DNA of 64,000 bases from Streptomyces sp. ISL-94 (GCF_018614075.1 NZ_JAGGOZ010000029.1:1-64000); one strand, 5' to 3'. Positions 33,654-42,140 are shown, numbered from the stretch's first letter. The notes: generated by a model from the sequence alone, not told the origin. Numbers and translations: made by a program.

Positions 33654-34211
33654 CTACCCGCCCGGGCCGCGGGAATGTCCCCGTGGTGTTTCCGGCAGGT
33701 GCGGACGGACGTCCCTCAGGGCGCAGCCGACATTTGACGCGCTGCTCCCACCGGCGTGGTCCGCCGTCCTCGTCCTCAGCCCGACCGGCACGGGTGGCCC
33801 TTCCTGCGGGCCCAGTGGATTCCCCGGGCCCGTGACCCGAGCGCCCGGCCCAGGAGTACCGACCGGACCTCCCCGTCTGTCGCCGCTCCCCCGGCGGAGC
33901 CGGCCCGGCCGGCCACACTGGCCGGGATCCTGGCGTCCGCCACCCGGGGCAAAGCCGCTCCACGGGTGCCGTCTGCTTCCGATGACCGCCACGTAGAGGG
34001 ACCAGTCCCCCGCGTAGGCGGACACCTCACCCACCGGCCACGCGCCACGGGGGCCGTGGGTGAGGTCCAAGACGATCGACGACACGTTCCCGGGCAATGC
34101 CGACAGGGCGTCGCCGAGAGCACGGCTCCCGTGGGGCGATTCGTTCCCACCACAGAGGGTGACCACAGCCGTGTCCCCGAGAATCTGGACTCGCACGTGC
34201 AGTGCTCGCAT
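33654..34211 (-). CDS. STAS-like protein with uncertain C-terminus
   Basis: The N-terminal 85 residues (HVRVQILGDTAVVTLCGGNE, SRALGDALSALPGNVSSIVL, DLTHGPRGAWPVGEVSAYAG) have the strand-helix alternation of STAS anti-anti-sigma domains, but the usual phosphorylation Ser context is not clear. A GGAGAGG motif supports the ATG. After about residue 90 the frame becomes Gly/Pro/Arg-rich and uninformative, so the real gene may end earlier through a frameshift. The 250 bases upstream (to 34462) hold no convincing gene. Confidence 0.45.
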   Translation of the reverse strand: MRALHVRVQILGDTAVVTLCGGNESPHGSRALGDALSALPGNVSSIVLDLTHGPRGAWPVGEVSAYAGDWSLYVAVIGSRRHPWSGFAPGGGRQDPGQCGRPGRLRRGSGDRRGGPVGTPGPGARVTGPGNPLGPQEGPPVPVGLRTRTADHAGGSSASNVGCALRDVRPHLPETPRGHSRGPGG

Positions 34212-34462
34212 CGCGGGCCTCTCCCGGAGGGGGTGGCAGCCCCGGGGCCGCGGCACACTCCGCGACCCAGCGCGCGACGGATGCCGCGCGACGTCCCGGG
34301 GTCCAAAGCCGTGAACAGCACCTGCGCGCGATGCTCAAGATCGTCCCGCGTCACAGCGGGCCTCTCGAAACCTCAAACCGGCAGAACCAGGCTGGTCAGT
34401 CCTCTCCACCCTCCCGCACGCCCGGCCCCGGCGACAGGCCTGCCCTGCGTACGGCGGCTGGA

Positions 34463-34738
34463 TCAGGTGTGCAGGCGGCTGTTGGTGCCGTCGTGGCCGT
34501 CGGCGCTCTCGTCGTCGAACCAGTAGTCGCCGGCCGCGAGGTAGCGGAAGACGTGCGTGCTCGCGCCGGGCAGGGCGACGGTGACGGCCCGGCTGCCGTC
34601 CTTCCTCGTCCGCAGTTCATGGACGCCCGGCTGCCAGTCGTTGAAGTCACCGACGACGCTGACCGGCCCGGGCGGGGTGTCTGCCGGAAGGACGAAGGTG
34701 ATCTCGGTGCGGTCCTTGCGTCGCTTGCGTTCGAGCAC
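34463..34738 (-). CDS. isoamylase N-terminal/CBM48-like protein, copy 1
   Basis: A 91-residue stand-alone domain of the early-set E/CBM48 fold found in glycogen-branching enzymes and AMPK beta subunits. TEITFVLPADTPPGPVSVVG is followed by the hallmark DFNDWQPGVHEL and then AVTVALPGASTHVFRYLAAG and DYWFDDESADG. It probably binds glucan or acts as a protein interaction module; no catalytic domain is attached. The GTG start has AGGAGG upstream. A paralogue at 55191-55466 has the same length and differs at 12 of 91 positions. Confidence 0.85.
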   Translation of the reverse strand: MLERKRRKDRTEITFVLPADTPPGPVSVVGDFNDWQPGVHELRTRKDGSRAVTVALPGASTHVFRYLAAGDYWFDDESADGHDGTNSRLHT

Positions 34739-34906
34739 GGAAGCCTCCTGTCGGTGGTGCGGGTCGGGACTCATCCTGCTGCCCGGACACGTCCGCCGCA
34801 CGGCGGCGCAGCGGCGGAACACCCGACGGGGTGCGAGCGGCACTCTTACGCACCAGACCCGGCCTGTGCCGGGGTTTCGAGTCCCCTCGGAAGGTACGCG
34901 CGGAGC

Positions 34907-35127
34907 ATGGGCGTCACCGGGCCGGGCGAATTCGGCCGCTGGCCCACCGCCGGTCCCGCCCCGCTGCTGGACAACGACTCGTACGAGGACACCGCCGACG
35001 CCCTGGTCGCCTCCGGCATCCTCATGGACCGGCGGATGATCTACTGGTTCGCCCGACCCTCCGAGCACCACCCCACCGTGGAGTTCCGGGTCGCGGACAC
35101 AACGCCGACCTCACCACTCGCGCGTGA
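34907..35127 (+). pseudogene. fragment of a carboxylate-amine ligase (GCS2/YbdK family)
   Basis: An internal piece of the glutamate-cysteine ligase family 2 (YbdK-like) fold: TGPGEFGRWPTAGPAPLLDN, then YEDTADALVASGILMDRRMI and YWFARPSEHHPTVEFRVADT. One base after RVADT the frame shifts and continues NADLTTRA to a stop. The ATP-site half upstream and the C-terminal domain downstream are both missing. It is a relic of a gene of about 370 codons. Confidence 0.65.
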
Positions 35128-35241
35128 GCCTGCACGGGCTGGCAGGCCAGGCCTCCGTTCGTGGAGGGGCCGGTGTCTGGTGGGGCCGTGAGCGGGTACA
35201 CGCACCACGAGTCACAGCGGCCGGAGGAGGTGGGTCTGGTC

Positions 35242-35598
35242 ATGGACGGAACCGGACTGTCACGTCAGGAACAGCTGATCCTGACCGCGATCGAACGCGA
35301 ACTGTGCGGGGACCAGCAGCTCGATCGCAGACTGCGAACCATGGCCCGCCGGTCCATGCCGCTGGCCGCCACCCGCGGCCTGCTGCGCCGTGTCCCCCTC
35401 GGCGGAACCGTCGGCGTGCTGGTGCTGCTCTCCGTGGCCCTGTTCCACCCGGCCGAGGCCAGCTCGTCACCCGCGCTGATCTGGGCCTTCGCCGCCGTGT
35501 GGGCGTGCACTCTCTTCGCGATGGTCCTTCTTGTGCGCCGTTGGTGCCGTGGGCACCGACGGCAGGAGCAGGGGCCTCATCGCGGCACGGCCGAGTAG
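35242..35598 (+). CDS. DUF3040-type small membrane protein, copy 2
   Basis: A 118-residue protein with the same plan as the gene at 29579-29899. It has an N-terminal helix (LSRQEQLILTAIERELCGDQ), an Arg-rich linker, two membrane helices (GGTVGVLVLLSVALFHPAEA and LIWAFAAVWACTLFAMVLLV) and an Arg/Trp/Cys tail (RRWCRGHRR). A GGAGGAGG motif precedes the ATG; an in-frame start 27 codons upstream is less likely. Function unknown. Confidence 0.72.
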   Translation: MDGTGLSRQEQLILTAIERELCGDQQLDRRLRTMARRSMPLAATRGLLRRVPLGGTVGVLVLLSVALFHPAEASSSPALIWAFAAVWACTLFAMVLLVRRWCRGHRRQEQGPHRGTAE

Positions 35599-35654
35599 CG
35601 GCCCTCAGTAGCGTTCCCGCGTTCCTCTCGCGTCCGGACAGAACGGAGCCCGCC

Positions 35655-35843
35655 ATGATCCGTACGCATACGGGGCAGCCGACCCATCCCTTCCCGCCGG
35701 GCCCGTCGCCGTACCCGGCGCCGCCCACGCACCCCTTCCCCGTCGACCCCCACTCGCCGGAGCCCAAGCCGCCACCCCCGGAGCCCGAGCCGGGACCGGG
35801 ACGGGAACCAGGGCCGCAGCCCGCACCCCAGCCATCGCCGTAA
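35655..35843 (+). CDS. small Pro-rich peptide
   Basis: A 62-residue protein almost entirely Pro/Glu/Gly/His (MIRTHTGQPTHPFPPGPSPY at the start, with two THPFP units), presumably disordered. A GGAG motif precedes the ATG. There is no domain and the composition could be low-information drift, so the call rests on the start signal and position. Confidence 0.45.
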   Translation: MIRTHTGQPTHPFPPGPSPYPAPPTHPFPVDPHSPEPKPPPPEPEPGPGREPGPQPAPQPSP

Positions 35844-35916
35844 CGCGGGGCCGGGGCAGGGTCCGGGGCCCGCTCATACCCGCAAGGGGGCTGAGCGCTG
35901 GGGGTGCCGTTCGCGG

Positions 35917-36039
35917 TCAGCGGCCGTCCGTTCCACGGTCCTCCCGGCGCCTGCGGCGGCGTCGGCCGAGGGCTCCCGCCAAGCCGATCAAACCGCCTGT
36001 GAGCGCGCCGGACACGAGGATCCGCAGCAGGTCTTCCAT
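35917..36039 (-). CDS. 40-residue membrane peptide
   Basis: A short gene: MEDLLRILVSGALTGGLIGL continues with AGALG and then a run of seven arginines and a polar tail. One hydrophobic helix followed by a strongly basic cytoplasmic stretch indicates a small single-pass membrane protein. A GGGGGAG motif lies six bases before the ATG. No family is recognised. Confidence 0.5.
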   Translation of the reverse strand: MEDLLRILVSGALTGGLIGLAGALGRRRRRRREDRGTDGR

Positions 36040-36177
36040 CGAATACTCCCCCTCTGGGCCAGTTCACCGTTGCTCAGTCCGCGCGGAGGCGTTCCTGTGC
36101 CTGGGTGCTGATCACCTACGAACGGGGACCCTATCGACGTGCCGACGGCCTGGCTTGGACAAATTTGACCTCGCCTC

Positions 36178-36654
36178 TCACAGGGCGAGGGCCCCCTCCG
36201 CCACACGGGCCGCGGCCATCTGGCCGGGAGTGGCCCCGGCCAGGGCACGGAACTCGCGGTTGAGGTGAGCCTGGTCGTAAAAGCCACAGGCAGCAGTCAC
36301 TTCGGTGAGATGCGCCCCCTCCCGGGTGAGCAGCCTCACCGCCCGGTGGAAGCGCAGCACCCGGGCGGACATCTTGGGCGTCAGGCCGACCTGTTCGGTG
36401 AACCGGCGGACCAAATAGCCCTGGCTCCAGCCCACTTCGGCCGCGATCCGGCCGACCGGGAGCGCCCCGCCGGCGCGGGACAGCAGTCGCCAGGCGTGGC
36501 TCACCTCGGGCGCGGGAGCCGGGCCGCGCTCGAACCGGGCCGACAACGCGATGTCCAGCAGGTCGAACCGGGCTCCCCAGTCGCTGGTGGCTGCCAGCTG
36601 GTCGGCCAGTACTCCGGCCCCGGGTCCAAGGGCGTCGCAAAGCCCGACGACCAC
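36178..36654 (-). CDS. AraC-family regulator, probably N-terminally truncated
   Basis: The 158 residues contain the AraC DNA-binding domain with its two helix-turn-helix units (GRIAAEVGWSQGYLVRRFTE and LTEVTAACGFYDQAHLNREF) in the last 100 residues. A short linker domain (VVGLCDALGPGAGVLADQLA) precedes it. Full-length relatives have about 100 further N-terminal residues forming the ligand domain (DUF6597 type). Here the frame runs back into the 3' end of the preceding epimerase gene instead. The GTG at 36654 gives a protein but without a good Shine-Dalgarno motif. Either a shortened functional regulator or a deletion remnant. Confidence 0.65.
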   Translation of the reverse strand: MVVGLCDALGPGAGVLADQLAATSDWGARFDLLDIALSARFERGPAPAPEVSHAWRLLSRAGGALPVGRIAAEVGWSQGYLVRRFTEQVGLTPKMSARVLRFHRAVRLLTREGAHLTEVTAACGFYDQAHLNREFRALAGATPGQMAAARVAEGALAL

Positions 36655-36691
36655 GTTTCGCGGGCGTACCGCTGGAGCGGGGCCCCCGGGC

Positions 36692-37729
36692 TTACGCGGC
36701 CAGCGGCGCGGTGGACATCCCGGCGCCCTCCCGCAGGCCCGTCAGGAACGCCTCCACGGCCTGGAGGGCCGTGTGGCGGGGCTGCCAGCCCAGCTCGGTG
36801 CGGGCCCGCGAGGCGTCCATCAACGGCAGGCGCAGCACGGCGTCGAACAGATCGGGAGAGGCGGGGACCAAGTGGAGCCGCCAGGCGGCGGCCAGTGCCG
36901 CCCGCACGGGCGCTGTCGGCAGGGACAGCCGGCGGGCTTGTAGAAGGCCGGCCAGGGCCTCGGCGTCGATCGGCGGGTCGGCTGCCAGGTTGAAGGGCCC
37001 GCGCACGTCCCGGGTGACGGCAGCCAGGTAGGCGGCGGCGGCGTCGTCCGTGTGCAGGGCCTGGAAGCGCAGGCCGGCCAGGTCGGGGACCGCCGGGATC
37101 AGCCCGGGTCGCACGAGTCGGCCGGGAAGCAATCGGCCTCCGAAGATCCTTCGCTGTTCGGAGGCGGAAGTGCGTTTGAACAGGAAGGCCGGGCGCATCC
37201 GGACGATGCGGACGTCGGCGTGGGACTGCTCGAAGGCGTCGAGGACACGCTCCAGGTAGGCCTTCTCACGGGTGTACGCGGCCTGGGGCCATCCGTGGGT
37301 GGGCCAGGACTCGTCGACCGCGGTGTCCTTCGGGCCGGGTGAATACGCGCCGACGGAAGAGGCGTGGACCAGCACGGGTACGCCTGCGGCGGCCACCGCT
37401 TCGAAGACCCGCACACTGCCCAGGACGTTGGTCTGCCAGGTCTGGGCCGGGTCGTGGGTCGGCTGGAACTTCCACGCGAGGTGGATCACCGCATCTGCTC
37501 CGGCGAACAGGGGCACCAGGTCGGGGCCGTCCGGTTCGATGTCCGCGGTTTCCCAGGCCGTCTTGGCGGGGCTCCAGTCGGGAGCCCGGCGGGCGATGCC
37601 GAGGACAGAGGCCACGGCCGGGCTGTCGGCGCACGCCTGCACCACGCTGGTGCCGACGTTCCCGGTGGCCCCGACGACCACGACCCGTAGGCCGTCATCG
37701 CCGGGCTGCGGGGAGGCGGGGCGGTTCAT
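36692..37729 (-). CDS. NAD-dependent epimerase/dehydratase family protein
   Basis: A 345-residue extended SDR. The NAD motif is VVVVGATGNVGTSVVQACAD (residues about 16-35). The active-site Ser is in VHASSVGAYSPG (about 118), with the Tyr/Lys pair in AAYTREKAYLE (about 150). C-terminal half shows FQALHTDDAAAAYLAAVTRD. It fits nucleotide-sugar epimerases and NAD-dependent dehydratases; substrate not predictable. The ATG (MNRPASP) has a GGA motif. Its 3' end is 37 bases from the truncated AraC gene, in the same direction. Confidence 0.85.
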   Translation of the reverse strand: MNRPASPQPGDDGLRVVVVGATGNVGTSVVQACADSPAVASVLGIARRAPDWSPAKTAWETADIEPDGPDLVPLFAGADAVIHLAWKFQPTHDPAQTWQTNVLGSVRVFEAVAAAGVPVLVHASSVGAYSPGPKDTAVDESWPTHGWPQAAYTREKAYLERVLDAFEQSHADVRIVRMRPAFLFKRTSASEQRRIFGGRLLPGRLVRPGLIPAVPDLAGLRFQALHTDDAAAAYLAAVTRDVRGPFNLAADPPIDAEALAGLLQARRLSLPTAPVRAALAAAWRLHLVPASPDLFDAVLRLPLMDASRARTELGWQPRHTALQAVEAFLTGLREGAGMSTAPLAA

Positions 37730-37794
37730 GACTCGGTCCTTTCGCGTCGGGTGCGCACGCACCGGTGCCCGCGGAGGCATGGGGGCGCCTACGC

Positions 37795-38007
37795 CTACTC
37801 GGACTGCTCCTCACCGTGCTTTCCCCGCTTGCCGTGCTTGGCCGCGCGGCGCTGTGCTTCGGTGTTGGGGCTGAGGGCGTCACCGGAGCTCCCGTCCTGT
37901 GAGCCGGGCATGACCGCGTCCTCCGCCTCGCGGCGCGCTTCGCGGTCACCGCTTTCCCCGGGCGCCTTGGAGGGAGGAGTCGGCTTGCGGTGTTCCTGCT
38001 CGTTCAT
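37795..38007 (-). CDS. small hydrophilic protein
   Basis: A 70-residue highly charged protein (MNEQEHRKPTPPSKAPGESG, ending KHGKRGKHGEEQSE) without hydrophobic segments; probably disordered. A GAGAGGAAG motif precedes the ATG and a sigma-B-like gagt-N15-gggtag motif lies about 46 bases upstream. Similar small hydrophilic proteins are common in osmotic-stress regulons, which is inference. Confidence 0.6.
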   Translation of the reverse strand: MNEQEHRKPTPPSKAPGESGDREARREAEDAVMPGSQDGSSGDALSPNTEAQRRAAKHGKRGKHGEEQSE

Positions 38008-38053
38008 GACGTGCTTCCTCTCGTTCCGGGACCACCTTGCGCACCAGGGGCGG

Positions 38054-38078
38054 CTACCCGCCTGCCCGGATGTCACTC
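38054..38078 (-). promoter_or_regulatory. sigma-B-class promoter-like motif
   Basis: On the minus strand gagt-N15-gggtag ends 46 bases before the start of the small hydrophilic gene, the same spacing seen upstream of the CBS gene. It also lies immediately beyond the 3' end of the STAS gene on the same strand. Confidence 0.45.
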
Positions 38079-38100
38079 GTCCGCGTGCGTTCCCGGGAGA

Positions 38101-38487
38101 TCAGTGGGGCGCACGTGCGGGCACGTCCTCGTCGAAGGTGGCTTGGCAGCAGGGGAAGGGCGGCACATCGCACAGTTCCAGAAGCCTCAACAACTGGTGG
38201 CTGGGCGCCGCCAACCGCAGGAGGTGCCCCGATTCCGCCGCCCGGCGCCGGGCACTGAGGAGTGTGGCGAGGCCGGCCGAATCACAGAAGGACGAGTGCA
38301 TCAGATCGATGATGATGTCGGCGTGCTCCGGCGCCTGGGACACGGCTTCGAGCAGAGCGGTCCGCAACTCGCCCACATGCTCGATGTCCATGTCCCCGCT
38401 GACGCGGACCACGTGTCTTCGAGGGACGACCGGGCCGGGGTCCGTGTCCGTCTCCACCCTCGGCTTCTCCCTGGATGGGGTAACCAT
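38101..38487 (-). CDS. STAS-domain anti-anti-sigma factor
   Basis: A 128-residue SpoIIAA/RsbV-type protein that, when unphosphorylated, sequesters an RsbW-type kinase and frees its sigma factor. The STAS fold is seen as RHVVRVSGDMDIEHVGELRT, ADIIIDLMHSSFCDSAGLAT and LLSARRRAAESGHLLRLAAP. The phosphorylation site is the Ser in FCDSAGL (about residue 77). A GAGGAGGTG motif supports the ATG. No kinase partner is adjacent; the nearest in the window is the ATPase at 22356-22769. Confidence 0.88.
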   Translation of the reverse strand: MVTPSREKPRVETDTDPGPVVPRRHVVRVSGDMDIEHVGELRTALLEAVSQAPEHADIIIDLMHSSFCDSAGLATLLSARRRAAESGHLLRLAAPSHQLLRLLELCDVPPFPCCQATFDEDVPARAPH

Positions 38488-38642
38488 GGGGCACCTCCTC
38501 GTATGAGTAGCGCCTGCCCCGCGATGACCACCGCATGCCTGCGGGGGCGGTGAGTGAAGTCCACCGGCGCAAGCGAGCCGGGACGACCACGCGGTGGGGC
38601 CCGGGCATGTGCACGACGCGGAATACGGGGTAGGCGAGGGGC

Positions 38643-38873
38643 ATGATCGCTTCCCATCAGCTCCTGGCTGCCGCGTATTCCCCGTCCCTCTTCCTGATCG
38701 TGGCGGGCGTGGTCGTGGCTGCCCTCTTGATCGCGGCGTTCTGGTACGGCACTCGACGCGCCGCGGCCCGTAAGGATCCCGGCGCGCAGCCGTCGGACCA
38801 GAGCCCTCCTGCCCGAGCCCGTCAGGAGTCCTGGCAGACGCCCGGCGACGCGGACCCGCCCCGGCGCCCTTGA
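38643..38873 (+). CDS. DUF6479-like small membrane protein
   Basis: A 76-residue protein with one N-terminal membrane helix (LFLIVAGVVVAALLIAAFWY) and a hydrophilic cytoplasmic tail (GTRRAAARKDPGAQPSDQSP). It resembles a small streptomycete family that I recall as DUF6479. A gggtag hexamer ends nine bases before the ATG, as for the SDR gene at 31177, so it may also be leaderless. The 250 bases after it (to 39123) hold no supported gene. Confidence 0.7.
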   Translation: MIASHQLLAAAYSPSLFLIVAGVVVAALLIAAFWYGTRRAAARKDPGAQPSDQSPPARARQESWQTPGDADPPRRP

Positions 38874-39123
38874 CCGGGGGCAGCCAGGCACACGAACCAG
38901 ACGGCGCGCGCCGGGGCGGTTCGACGACCTTACCGAGCCTCCTTGCGCTTCCACCCCCGAGCCGTGAGCATCCCCGGGACAGCGCGGTGCACTGGGGTGA
39001 GTCCAGGTAGCGCACGGCCTCGTCGATCCGGGCGTCGTCCGTCCGCCGTCCGACGGAGGCTCTGCGCCGGTCATGTGGCCATCGTGGCAAGCAAACGCGG
39101 AATCCGCCTCGGCTCGGCCGGGG

Positions 39124-40371
39124 TCACGCAGGGCCGAGTGCCGCCGCGCCGAAGGGCACGTCCGCCGTCCGGTTGAGGAAGTGGAAGCCGGGGCGGGGAT
39201 GCATGAGGAAGTCGTGGTGCGAGATGTTCCAGGCATAGGCGCCCGCCAGCCCGAAGGCCACCCGGTCACCCGCCCGCAGCCCTGCTGCCGGGACGTGCCG
39301 GGCGAGGAGGTCCTTGGGTGTGCACAGCTGGCCCGTCAGGGTGACCCGGCCGCCGCCGGCTGCCGGTCGCGGCCAGGGGTGGGGCCAGGTGTCCACGGGC
39401 AGGACGGAGCAGGGCTGGTCGTGGCCCTTGGTCGCCGGGGTGCGCAGATGGTGGGTGCCGCCGCGGACGACGGCGAACTCCTCGCCGTGGCTGCGCTTGA
39501 TGTCCAGGACCTCCGTCGCGTACCAGCCGCAGTACGCGGTCAGGGCGCGGCCCGGTTCGATGCGCAGGGTCAGGCCGGGGTGTGCGGCGGTGAGGCGGGC
39601 GAGACCCGCGCCGTACGCGACCCAGTCGAAGCGGTCCTCGGGGGCGCCGTAGTCGACGTTCATGCCGCCGCCGACGTTGACCTCCGCGAGGCGGATCCGG
39701 TGGCGTGCGGCCAGTGCGGCGGCCCAGGCCACCACGGACTCGGCCACGGCCAGCTGCTCGGCGGCATCGAGACCGCTGGCCAGGTGGGCGTGGACGCCGC
39801 GTAGTTCGAGGCGCGGGCAGGTGCCGTCGGTCAGGAGGTGGACGGCGGCGTCCGCTTCGGCGGGGTCGAGGCCGAAGGGGGTGGGGCGGCCGCCCATGGC
39901 CAGTGAGCTGCCCGCGAGCGAGGCGGTGGACAGGGGCAGGTTGAAGCGGAGCAGGACACCCACGCGCGTGTCGGGGGCGGTCCGGGTCGCCAGCTCGGCC
40001 AGCACGCGCAGTTCGTGGACGCTCTCGACGTGGAAGCGCGTCACGCCCTGTTCGAGCGCGGCGGTGATCTCGGCCGGCGTCTTGCCGGGGCCGCCGAAGG
40101 CCAGCGGGCGGCCCGGGACGGCCTTGCCGACGTGTGCGAGTTCGCCGCCCGAGGAGACCTCGTACCCGTCGACGTACGGGCCGAGCGCGGCGACGATCTC
40201 CGGCTCCGGGTTGGCCTTGGCGGCGTAGTACAGCTCGACGCGCTCGGGGAGGGCCGCCCGTACCGACGCGGCGTGCTCGCGCAACGCGGCCAGGTCGTAG
40301 AGGTAGGCGGGAAGTTCGGTGGCGGGCAGGGCCTGGATCCGGTCGCGTACCGAGGGGGTGGGTGCGGTCAT
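39124..40371 (-). CDS. type III PLP-dependent decarboxylase/racemase of the siderophore operon
   Basis: A 415-residue alanine-racemase-fold PLP enzyme of the ornithine/diaminopimelate decarboxylase 2 family. The PLP lysine is in LYYAAKANPEPEIVAALG (residue about 51). HAHLASG and EVNVGGGMNVDYG contain the phosphate-binding Gly-rich loop near 225-245, and RIEPGRALTAYCGWY lies near 295. Family members in siderophore pathways include SbnH (decarboxylates a citryl-diaminopropionate intermediate) and SfaC (supplies D-ornithine), so it probably makes or trims the amine building block. Its ATG overlaps the stop of the NIS synthetase upstream (ATGA), and it is the last gene of the operon. Confidence 0.85.
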   Translation of the reverse strand: MTAPTPSVRDRIQALPATELPAYLYDLAALREHAASVRAALPERVELYYAAKANPEPEIVAALGPYVDGYEVSSGGELAHVGKAVPGRPLAFGGPGKTPAEITAALEQGVTRFHVESVHELRVLAELATRTAPDTRVGVLLRFNLPLSTASLAGSSLAMGGRPTPFGLDPAEADAAVHLLTDGTCPRLELRGVHAHLASGLDAAEQLAVAESVVAWAAALAARHRIRLAEVNVGGGMNVDYGAPEDRFDWVAYGAGLARLTAAHPGLTLRIEPGRALTAYCGWYATEVLDIKRSHGEEFAVVRGGTHHLRTPATKGHDQPCSVLPVDTWPHPWPRPAAGGGRVTLTGQLCTPKDLLARHVPAAGLRAGDRVAFGLAGAYAWNISHHDFLMHPRPGFHFLNRTADVPFGAAALGPA

Positions 40372-42140
40372 CGGGCGCTCCAGGTGGTCTCGTCGTAAGC
40401 CGCTTCCGCCGGCACGTCCTCGGCGAAAGGGGAGGGCAGCCGCACGTAGCCGGCCTCGCGGTCGGCCTTGCGCTCCCAGCGGGTGAGCAGGTTCGCCTTG
40501 GCCGGCAGCGGCACCCCGGCGAGCAGTGCGGCGAGCCGGGGCGGGCAGCCGTTGCGGTCGGCGTACGTCTGGAGGGTGGCGCGGACCTGCGCCCACAGCG
40601 CGGCCTCGGTCCGCGGGTGCAGATCGGCGAGCGCGGCGAGCATCTCGGCGACGTGGTTGACCAGCAGGCAGTAGACCACCCGGTCCCAGCCGCGCTCCGC
40701 GTCGTACGTCATGGGGCCGGCGACTTCGGCGGGCAGCGCGGCCAGGGCGGCAGCGTGGCGCTCGGGCAGGAGCTTGGTGCCCTCCAGGTCGCGGAAGAGC
40801 ACCTGGGCCGGCATGCCGTCGTCGTCGACGCAGACGATGACGTTCTGCAGATGCGGTTCCAGGACGAGGCCGTGGTCGAAGTAGGCGGCCAGCACCGGGG
40901 GGACGAGCAGCTTGAGGTACGCCGTCCACCAGTCGAGGGCGGTCTGCGGCCCCGCCCCGTCGAGGAGGCGCGAGAGGTGGGCGGGGCCGGTCGGGTACTC
41001 GTCGGCGACGGCGGCCGCGAGCAGCGGGGTCGTGCCGGGCAGGAGCTGGCGGGACAGGCCCTCGCGGACGATCACGCCGAAGCCCTCCAGCAGCGCGCGG
41101 TCGGGGGTCCCGTCGGGGCCGGGCAGGGCGAGGCTGCGGTAGGCGGGCTCGCGGAGCATGGCGCTGCCGGGGAAGCGGTCCGCCAGGTCGGTCAGCGCGG
41201 GCTCCAGCATGCGGGTCAGGGCCACGGCGCCCGACAGCTCGTAACTGGCGTTCTTGCGGAGGCAGTTGGTGATGCGGACGTTGAGGCTGAACTTCAGGAA
41301 GGTCTCACCGTCGTACAGCGTGCGCACGGACGCGGTGGCGGCGAACGGCTTTCCGAGCGGCCCCAGGTCCAGCACGTCGCCCCGGTCGAGGGCGTCCCGC
41401 AGCGCGGGGTGCCCGCGCAGCATCTCGTACTGCCAGGGGTGCGCGGGCAGCAGCCGGTAGCCCTCCGGGATGTCGGCGCGTACGCGGTCGAGCGGTTCGG
41501 TCGCGCCGTCCTCGGCGGTCTCCTCGGCGATCAGATCGGCGCGTACGGCGAGGTGGTGCAGCGGGAAGGAGGCCCCGGCCTCGGGGGCGTACGCCTGCCA
41601 GGACCCGGCGTCACCGGTACGGGCCTTCGGGGTGGGGTGGAAGCGGTGGCCGAAGAGCAGGGACTGCTCGGAGGCGATGTACGCGGCGGGCCCGTCTTCC
41701 TCCGCCGAGGCCCGGGCGGTCGTGCGGGCGCGCGCGGCGAGGCTCGCGGCGACGGCCTCGTGCCCGGAGGCGACCTGGTGGAGGAACTCGTCGTTGCGCA
41801 CGCCCGTCCGCAGCGACAACTCGTCCTGGGTGTACTCGGCCAGGCGCCGCCAGTCGATCTGCGCCCAGACGGCGCCGCGCTGCTCCAGCACCGGGCCGGT
41901 GAACCGGTGGGCGCCCAGCAGGGACGTACGGCGCAGGGCGACGCGCAGCAGCACGCCGCGGCGGGGCAGGCGCAGCAGCAGATGGGCGCCGGTGACGGTG
42001 CTCTGCTGCTCCGGGCCGGACACTTCGCGCAGCAGGCAGTTGAGGAGGGTGTGGGCGACGACGTCATCTGCGCTCGGCAGCCCCGCAGGGGAGGCGGCCG
42101 CGGGAGCGGCGGTGGCGAGCGACTTGTTCAGCGGGGGCAT
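40368..42140 (-). CDS. NIS siderophore synthetase (IucA/IucC family), second
   Basis: A 590-residue NRPS-independent siderophore synthetase that adenylates a carboxylate (usually citrate or a citryl ester) and couples it to an amine or hydroxyl. Conserved segments are GHRFHPTPKARTG (residues about 165-178), LLPAHPWQYEML, KFSLNVRITNCLRKN and LEPHLQNVIVCVDDDG with FRDLEGTKLL, which build the ATP and carboxylate sites. The C-terminus has the ferric-reductase-like FhuF fold of the family. The start codon overlaps the MFS stop (TGATG). Exact substrate class cannot be set by eye. Confidence 0.9.
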   Translation of the reverse strand: MPPLNKSLATAAPAAASPAGLPSADDVVAHTLLNCLLREVSGPEQQSTVTGAHLLLRLPRRGVLLRVALRRTSLLGAHRFTGPVLEQRGAVWAQIDWRRLAEYTQDELSLRTGVRNDEFLHQVASGHEAVAASLAARARTTARASAEEDGPAAYIASEQSLLFGHRFHPTPKARTGDAGSWQAYAPEAGASFPLHHLAVRADLIAEETAEDGATEPLDRVRADIPEGYRLLPAHPWQYEMLRGHPALRDALDRGDVLDLGPLGKPFAATASVRTLYDGETFLKFSLNVRITNCLRKNASYELSGAVALTRMLEPALTDLADRFPGSAMLREPAYRSLALPGPDGTPDRALLEGFGVIVREGLSRQLLPGTTPLLAAAVADEYPTGPAHLSRLLDGAGPQTALDWWTAYLKLLVPPVLAAYFDHGLVLEPHLQNVIVCVDDDGMPAQVLFRDLEGTKLLPERHAAALAALPAEVAGPMTYDAERGWDRVVYCLLVNHVAEMLAALADLHPRTEAALWAQVRATLQTYADRNGCPPRLAALLAGVPLPAKANLLTRWERKADREAGYVRLPSPFAEDVPAEAAYDETTWSAR

